Assembly (NCBI GenBank): GCA_010015655.1
Contig: ML976677.1
Location: 332,031-396,030, forward strand
Reading direction: 5' to 3'
DNA from: Bimuria novae-zelandiae CBS 107.79
Taxonomy: Eukaryota; Ascomycota; Dothideomycetes; Pleosporales; Didymosphaeriaceae
DNA length: 64,000 nucleotides
Position numbers and translations under genes: made by a program. Below are positions 57,738 through 64,000 of this stretch, piece by piece (within the stretch, counting starts at the first letter, position 1; each line of letters begins with the position of its first letter). The notes under the pieces are model-generated. The model worked only from the letters and a program-made list of their open reading frames with translations, ran no database searches and was not told the DNA's origin.

Positions 57738-58852
57738 TTTGTTCCTAGAGTAACGAGCCTGAATAACAGGTGGGACCGAGAAGAGAATAACGCAGTAATC
57801 CATAGGCGACGCTTCTGATACAGAATCAATATTGCGGGCAAAGCCTTTCCCTTGCGCATCGCATTGTAGCGCACTTTTCCACTACAAACTAGCCTGTCGA
57901 TCGCCGCGAACGTGACTTTCGACTTTGAAGTGTCAAGTCTCATCATCCACAGTGTCGTGCTTGTTGAGTTAAATAGCGTACTTCCCCTCCCCACATTCCC
58001 ATGGTTTGCATAACGGCCATGCTAGCGCGGCTCTGCCAACGGTGCTGCAGCGGTACCCTATCTAGACCCACCCAAATCACAGCCAACCCAGGCTTTCGCC
58101 CTGTCATCCCAAATCCCCAGATCTTCACTAAATCTGACACTCCAACGGTCCCCCATAAGTCCGTAACGCAGACTCTCCCCACTCCCCCGCTCGCGCTTCG
58201 CAATACCACACCCAAAGCACTACCCTCCACCTACCACTCCTTCAGCGGAAACGTCCTATCATTCAGATTAAACACACAACTGAGCTCCCTCACTGCGTCA
58301 GCACTCCTGGAAGGAAGTCCAGGCGTGGTTCTTATTACTGAATTTAGATCAACAAACCCACACCGATAGCTCCGCGCCTAATCACCGCAAACGTATTGCT
58401 ATCCAGACCACCTTCTAAACCTTATCAGCACTAAGGATAGCACCACCACACACCACTTTCCCTCCTCGCCGTCCAACACCGTCCTCTGCACCTCACCCAT
58501 CCGCCCGGTCCACCACGTAAAACCAAGCTCACGCCTCGCTCCGCTGCCCACCAGGCGCGCTCCTACTGCACATTTGCCGACCCCTTCATTTCCCCTTCCC
58601 CTTCTCAGTCCCAAGAAACACCACGAGCCCAACCTTGGAAGTTCATGTCTACATCCTCATATAACGCATATGCGAAGGGGCACGCAGTTAGCCTGCCTGC
58701 ACGCAGGGGATGGGGTACTTTATACGGTACCCCAGCTTCGGCAGTACACAGCAAGAAAGAAACGACGCTTTGATATCGCATCGGAGCTTCCACTTGATCT
58801 TTGGGGCTCCATCGTTCCATGTAGTCTATGGTACCTCCTCCCTCACGCTCCC
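57738..58852. other. Intergenic region, no gene supported
   Basis: 1.1 kb holding the promoter of the secreted-protein gene and the 3' flank of the alpha-glucosidase gene. Short overlapping frames on both strands have no domains or good starts. Confidence 0.45.
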
Positions 58853-60982
<2,130 letters not shown>

Positions 60983-61627
60983 TCATCGCCCACATCTCAC
61001 ATTATCACATAGGCCTCCAGCGCCGTCAATTCGTCCATTATCGGCCGACGCGAATTCAGACGCCGTTGAGCTCGATCGCGCACATCGTCACAGCATCTCC
61101 ATTCCGCACCATCACCACTCTACCCCACAACTCCAACGACCCGACTCGCTGTCCTCGCCCCGCCTTGTGCATCTTCCGTCATCGGCCGAACATCCACCCA
61201 ACAGCACCCGCAAGGAATGATTCTCGGAAAACGGCCTGATTCGCTGCTCTGATGGACAAGTTTTTGTAGCAAGGGTGTAGCAAAAAAAACGGCAACAACT
61301 TGTGCCGATCCTCCACGGGCTCTCCCCCAGCCACGCGCTCTCGGACCGGCGATCCACCAATGCGCTCGTCCGAGGTGCCTCGAATTCGAACCCACTAGTC
61401 GCGCACGACGCCAACCCCATATCCCACTCCAGGTTAGCATGGGGTATGGCGGGAGGGCGACGAGGTTGTTTTCCCCAGAGAGAGGATCGCTATGCTGGGG
61501 AAGCGAGGGGGGATGTTCGTTGCCGACGCTAATGGATGCTTGTGCTGGTTTGGTTTTGGCCTCACGCCTGCGCCCGGGCTGCGTGCATGTCTGCGCGACT
61601 TGACCTCATCCACCACGCTGCGAGGTG

Positions 61628-61635
61628 TATATAAG
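61628..61635 (+). promoter_or_regulatory. TATA box for sugar permease gene
   Basis: TATATAAG, close to the eukaryotic consensus, 185 bp before the ATG at 61820. It is the clearest TATA box in the window. Confidence 0.6.
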
Positions 61636-61819
61636 CCGGTGGAGGGTCTGGTGTAAGGAGAGATCTTTGCATCGTACATCATCCTTCACGCTCCGTCTTA
61701 CAAGCAGTCTCACCCGCAGATCATTATACTGCGCTCTCCAGGGCTATACGTCCTTCAATTGGATATAGCCTCGCAAAGTCCTACTCTCCCTATTGTTATA
61801 CCTAGGTTCAGGAACCAAA

Positions 61820-63490
61820 ATGTCTCGACGCGCCAGCATCGCCGTCGACGGCGAACAGCAACGCCGCATGTCCCTCGCCAACGCCGACATCGCGCAGCTC
61901 ACCTCTGATGCGACCAAGGCGACCAAAGCGGAGCAGAAGATGACGCTGGCCGAGGGCATCCGACTCTACCCCAAGGCAATCGCGTGGTCCGTCCTGCTCA
62001 GCGGCGCCATCATCATGGAAGGCTACGACATCAACCTGATCTCGAACCTGCAGGCCGTGCCCGCCTTCAAGCGCAAATTCGGCGTCCAGCTCGCAGACGG
62101 GTCCTACGAGGTGACGGCGGCATGGCAGTCTGGGCTCACCAACGGCGCGTACGTGGGCGAGATCCTCGGGCTGATGGTCAACGGGTGGATCGCGGAGAAG
62201 TACGGGTTCAAGAAGACGATGATTGGTGCTCTGGTGTCGGTCGCGGCGCTGATATTCATCTTGTTCTTCGCCGTCAACGTCGAGATGTTGCTCGTGGGCT
62301 TGATCCTGATTGGGATCCCATGGGGCGTCTTCCAGACGCTTACGACGACGTACGCCGCTGAAGTCACGCCCGTGCCTCTACGTCCGATCTTGACAACGTA
62401 CGTCAATCTGTGTTGGGTTTTTGGCCAGTTCATTGCATCTGGTGTGCTCAAAGGCATGTCGGAGCGCCCGGACCAGTGGGCCTACCGTATTCCGTACGCG
62501 CTGCAATGGATCTATCCCGTCCCGCTGATCATAGGCATTGCATTTGCGCCGGAATCGCCCTGGTGGCTGGTGAGGAAAGAACGATATGAGGACGCGAAGA
62601 AGATGGTACTGCGCCTCGCGTCCCCGGAGAAGAACCCCGATTTCAATGCCGACGAGACGATCGCCATGTACAAGCACACCAACGAGTTGGAGAAGGCCAT
62701 CAGCGAGGGCACGACGTACTGGGACTGCTTCAAGGGCACCGATCTACGCCGCACGGAGATCGCGGCTATGACATGGTTCACGCAGGCATGGTGCGGATCC
62801 TCGTTCATGGGCTTCTCCACGTACTTTTTCCAGAATGCCGGGCTGGATACTTCCAATGCGTTCAGCATGAGCTTGGGCATCTACGCTATTGGCGCGGTCG
62901 GTGTGTTCGTGTCCTGGTGGCTGATGTCGCGCGCAGGACGCCGCACGCTGTACGTGTGGGGTCTCGCCATTATGTTTGCCCTCCTGCTCATCATCGGTTT
63001 CCTCGGCATCGCTCCCGAGGGCAACACCAGCGCCCAGTGGTCCATCGGCGCCATGCTCATCATCTTCACGTTCGTCTACGATGCTACGGTCGGCCCGGTG
63101 TGCTATTGTCTCGTAGCTGAGATCCCGTCATCGCGACTCCGCCAGAAGACGGTCGTCCTGGCCCGAAACTGGTACAACATCGGCTCTATCATTGGGAACA
63201 TCATGACGCCGCGTATGCTGAACCCCTCTTCGTGGAACTGGGGCGCAAAGTCCGCTTTCTTCTGGGCTGGGACTTGCGCCCTCTGCTTCCTTTGGACTTT
63301 CTTCCGCCTTCCCGAGCCTAAAGGGCGAACGTATGGCGAACTTGACCTACTTTTTGAAGGACACATCTCTGCTCGCAAGTTCAGGGACACCGTTGTTCAA
63401 GAATTTCAAGAAGAGGAGGTTGTGACGGAGAAGAAGCTCGACGAGAAGACTGCGCATCTGGAGCAGATCAACTCCACGCAAAGCAATTGA
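61820..63490 (+). CDS. MFS sugar transporter, maltose/alpha-glucoside permease type
   Basis: Plasma-membrane proton-sugar symporter by family, 556 aa, one exon. I start at ATG 61820 (AAAATGTCT); an upstream in-frame TTG is not used. Twelve hydrophobic segments are visible. Sugar-porter motifs: EKYGFKKTMIGA (loop 2-3), RPILTTYVNLCWVFGQF, then PESPWWLVRKERYEDAKK in the central loop (about residue 240-260), SRAGRRTLYVWGL (loop 8-9), and FFRLPEPKGRTYGELD after TM12. The N-terminal tail (SRRASIAVDGEQQRRMSLAN) is typical of the fungal maltose permease group. It shares its promoter region with the alpha-glucosidase; maltose as substrate is inferred from this pairing and from family, not proven. Confidence 0.93.
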   Translation: MSRRASIAVDGEQQRRMSLANADIAQLTSDATKATKAEQKMTLAEGIRLYPKAIAWSVLLSGAIIMEGYDINLISNLQAVPAFKRKFGVQLADGSYEVTAAWQSGLTNGAYVGEILGLMVNGWIAEKYGFKKTMIGALVSVAALIFILFFAVNVEMLLVGLILIGIPWGVFQTLTTTYAAEVTPVPLRPILTTYVNLCWVFGQFIASGVLKGMSERPDQWAYRIPYALQWIYPVPLIIGIAFAPESPWWLVRKERYEDAKKMVLRLASPEKNPDFNADETIAMYKHTNELEKAISEGTTYWDCFKGTDLRRTEIAAMTWFTQAWCGSSFMGFSTYFFQNAGLDTSNAFSMSLGIYAIGAVGVFVSWWLMSRAGRRTLYVWGLAIMFALLLIIGFLGIAPEGNTSAQWSIGAMLIIFTFVYDATVGPVCYCLVAEIPSSRLRQKTVVLARNWYNIGSIIGNIMTPRMLNPSSWNWGAKSAFFWAGTCALCFLWTFFRLPEPKGRTYGELDLLFEGHISARKFRDTVVQEFQEEEVVTEKKLDEKTAHLEQINSTQSN

Positions 63491-63685
63491 AGATCTGGGA
63501 GACTGTGATGGTAACAATCGAAGTTCGCTTTGGTGCGCCTCGTGTTTCAAGTAGACCTTTCTGTACATAGAAATGAGCTTTTCTAACTTCAATCGCGATA
63601 TTGTATGTCTCATGACTCAGCCAGTGACAGATCAACTTTTTAAAGTGTTCGAGTAGTAGCATTTTCAAGTTTACGTAGAATTTGG

Positions 63686-64000
63686 TTACCCACTCGAAAA
63701 GTGCGCCATGGACAACCGCCTCGAAATATGATTCCACGTCGCATGCTGGCTCACCCCCTGACATGGCTGCATCTGACCCACATACGGCAGCGGCACCAAC
63801 CCCTGCAACCCCGCAGGATCCACATCCGTGTCCGGACCAATCTTCGACTGCGCGACCTGGAACCACGGGTCACTCGTGGGAGACTGCAAGTCGATTGGCA
63901 AATTCGGCGAGCTGGTCGTGCTGACCACCTCAGGAAAGAGGCCTCGTAGTCGCTCCAGCTTCTCCAGTAGGATCCCGCGACGTGTGTCGTCAAGCGTGGG
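63686..64000 (-). CDS. C-terminal end of a gene at the window edge, possibly the MAL regulator
   Basis: The frame is open from the right edge to TAA at 63686-63688, so the 5' part is outside the window. The visible 104 residues begin with an amphipathic segment (TRRGILLEKLERLRGLFPEV), then a Ser/Thr/Pro-rich tail with SKIGPDTDVDPAGLQGLVPL and a short HISRRLSMAHFSSG end. The Zn2Cys6 factors next to MAL genes in Aspergillus have comparable tails, and the gene converges on the permease, so it may be the maltose activator. No DNA-binding domain is in view, so this is an inference from position. A later intron (GTGAGC near 63755) is possible and would change the last residues. Confidence 0.55.
   Translation of the reverse strand, partial: PTLDDTRRGILLEKLERLRGLFPEVVSTTSSPNLPIDLQSPTSDPWFQVAQSKIGPDTDVDPAGLQGLVPLPYVGQMQPCQGVSQHATWNHISRRLSMAHFSSG

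Noticed and set aside
61340..61420. tRNA-like T-arm (TTCGAATT) on the minus strand
   Set aside because: The stems do not pair and no anticodon arm or acceptor stem could be built.

Overview
The window is nuclear DNA of a filamentous ascomycete (Pezizomycotina, perhaps Dothideomycetes). The evidence is short spliceosomal introns (47-130 bp) with GTANGT-type donors, Zn2Cys6 regulators, fungal-type TERT, DUF3533/SNG1-like and MFS genes, and decayed Copia, Gypsy, LINE and pogo/Fot1 elements of the kind found in fungi with repeat-induced point mutation (RIP). No rRNA, tRNA or CRISPR array was recognised.

The window has two compartments. Bases 1 to about 31,000 are an AT-rich repeat block with no intact gene. 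In order it holds: a pogo/Fot1-like element on the minus strand cut by the window edge (1-1814); a Copia retrotransposon (2766-13462, TSD ATATT) interrupted by a younger complete Copia (5079-10287, TSD CTAGC); a dead host-like gene (13881-14839); about 4.8 kb of AT-rich and mosaic sequence; a solo LTR (19610-19801, TSD TAATT); a Gypsy element (21364-28296, TSD TAAAG); a complete pogo/Fot1-like element with 32-bp TIRs (28519-30351, TA duplication); and a LINE RNase H tail (to 31022). LTR mismatches and decayed catalytic motifs are mainly CpA-to-TpA type transitions, the expected mark of RIP.

From 31.1 kb onward the sequence is ordinary gene-bearing euchromatin. It holds a Zn2Cys6 regulator (+), a DUF3533/SNG1-like membrane protein (+), a 3.4-kb stretch without a convincing gene, a TBC-domain protein (-), telomerase reverse transcriptase in nine exons (-), a DH-BAR-SH3 Rho-GEF (+), and a secreted repeat-containing protein whose 3' half is broken (-).

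The right end is a maltose-utilisation (MAL-like) cluster: an intracellular GH13 alpha-glucosidase (-) and an MFS sugar permease (+) share one divergent promoter of about 1.07 kb. The 3' end of a further minus-strand gene, plausibly the regulator, enters at the right edge. Together they would import alpha-glucosides and cleave them in the cytosol.

Exon structures for TERT, the TBC protein, the Rho-GEF, the DUF3533 protein, the alpha-glucosidase and the Zn2Cys6 factor were rebuilt by hand from splice consensus and reading phase; phases close in every case. I found no convincing undescribed multi-gene system. The most unusual items are the nested, datable retrotransposons, the decayed secreted-protein gene and the non-canonical TBC domain.
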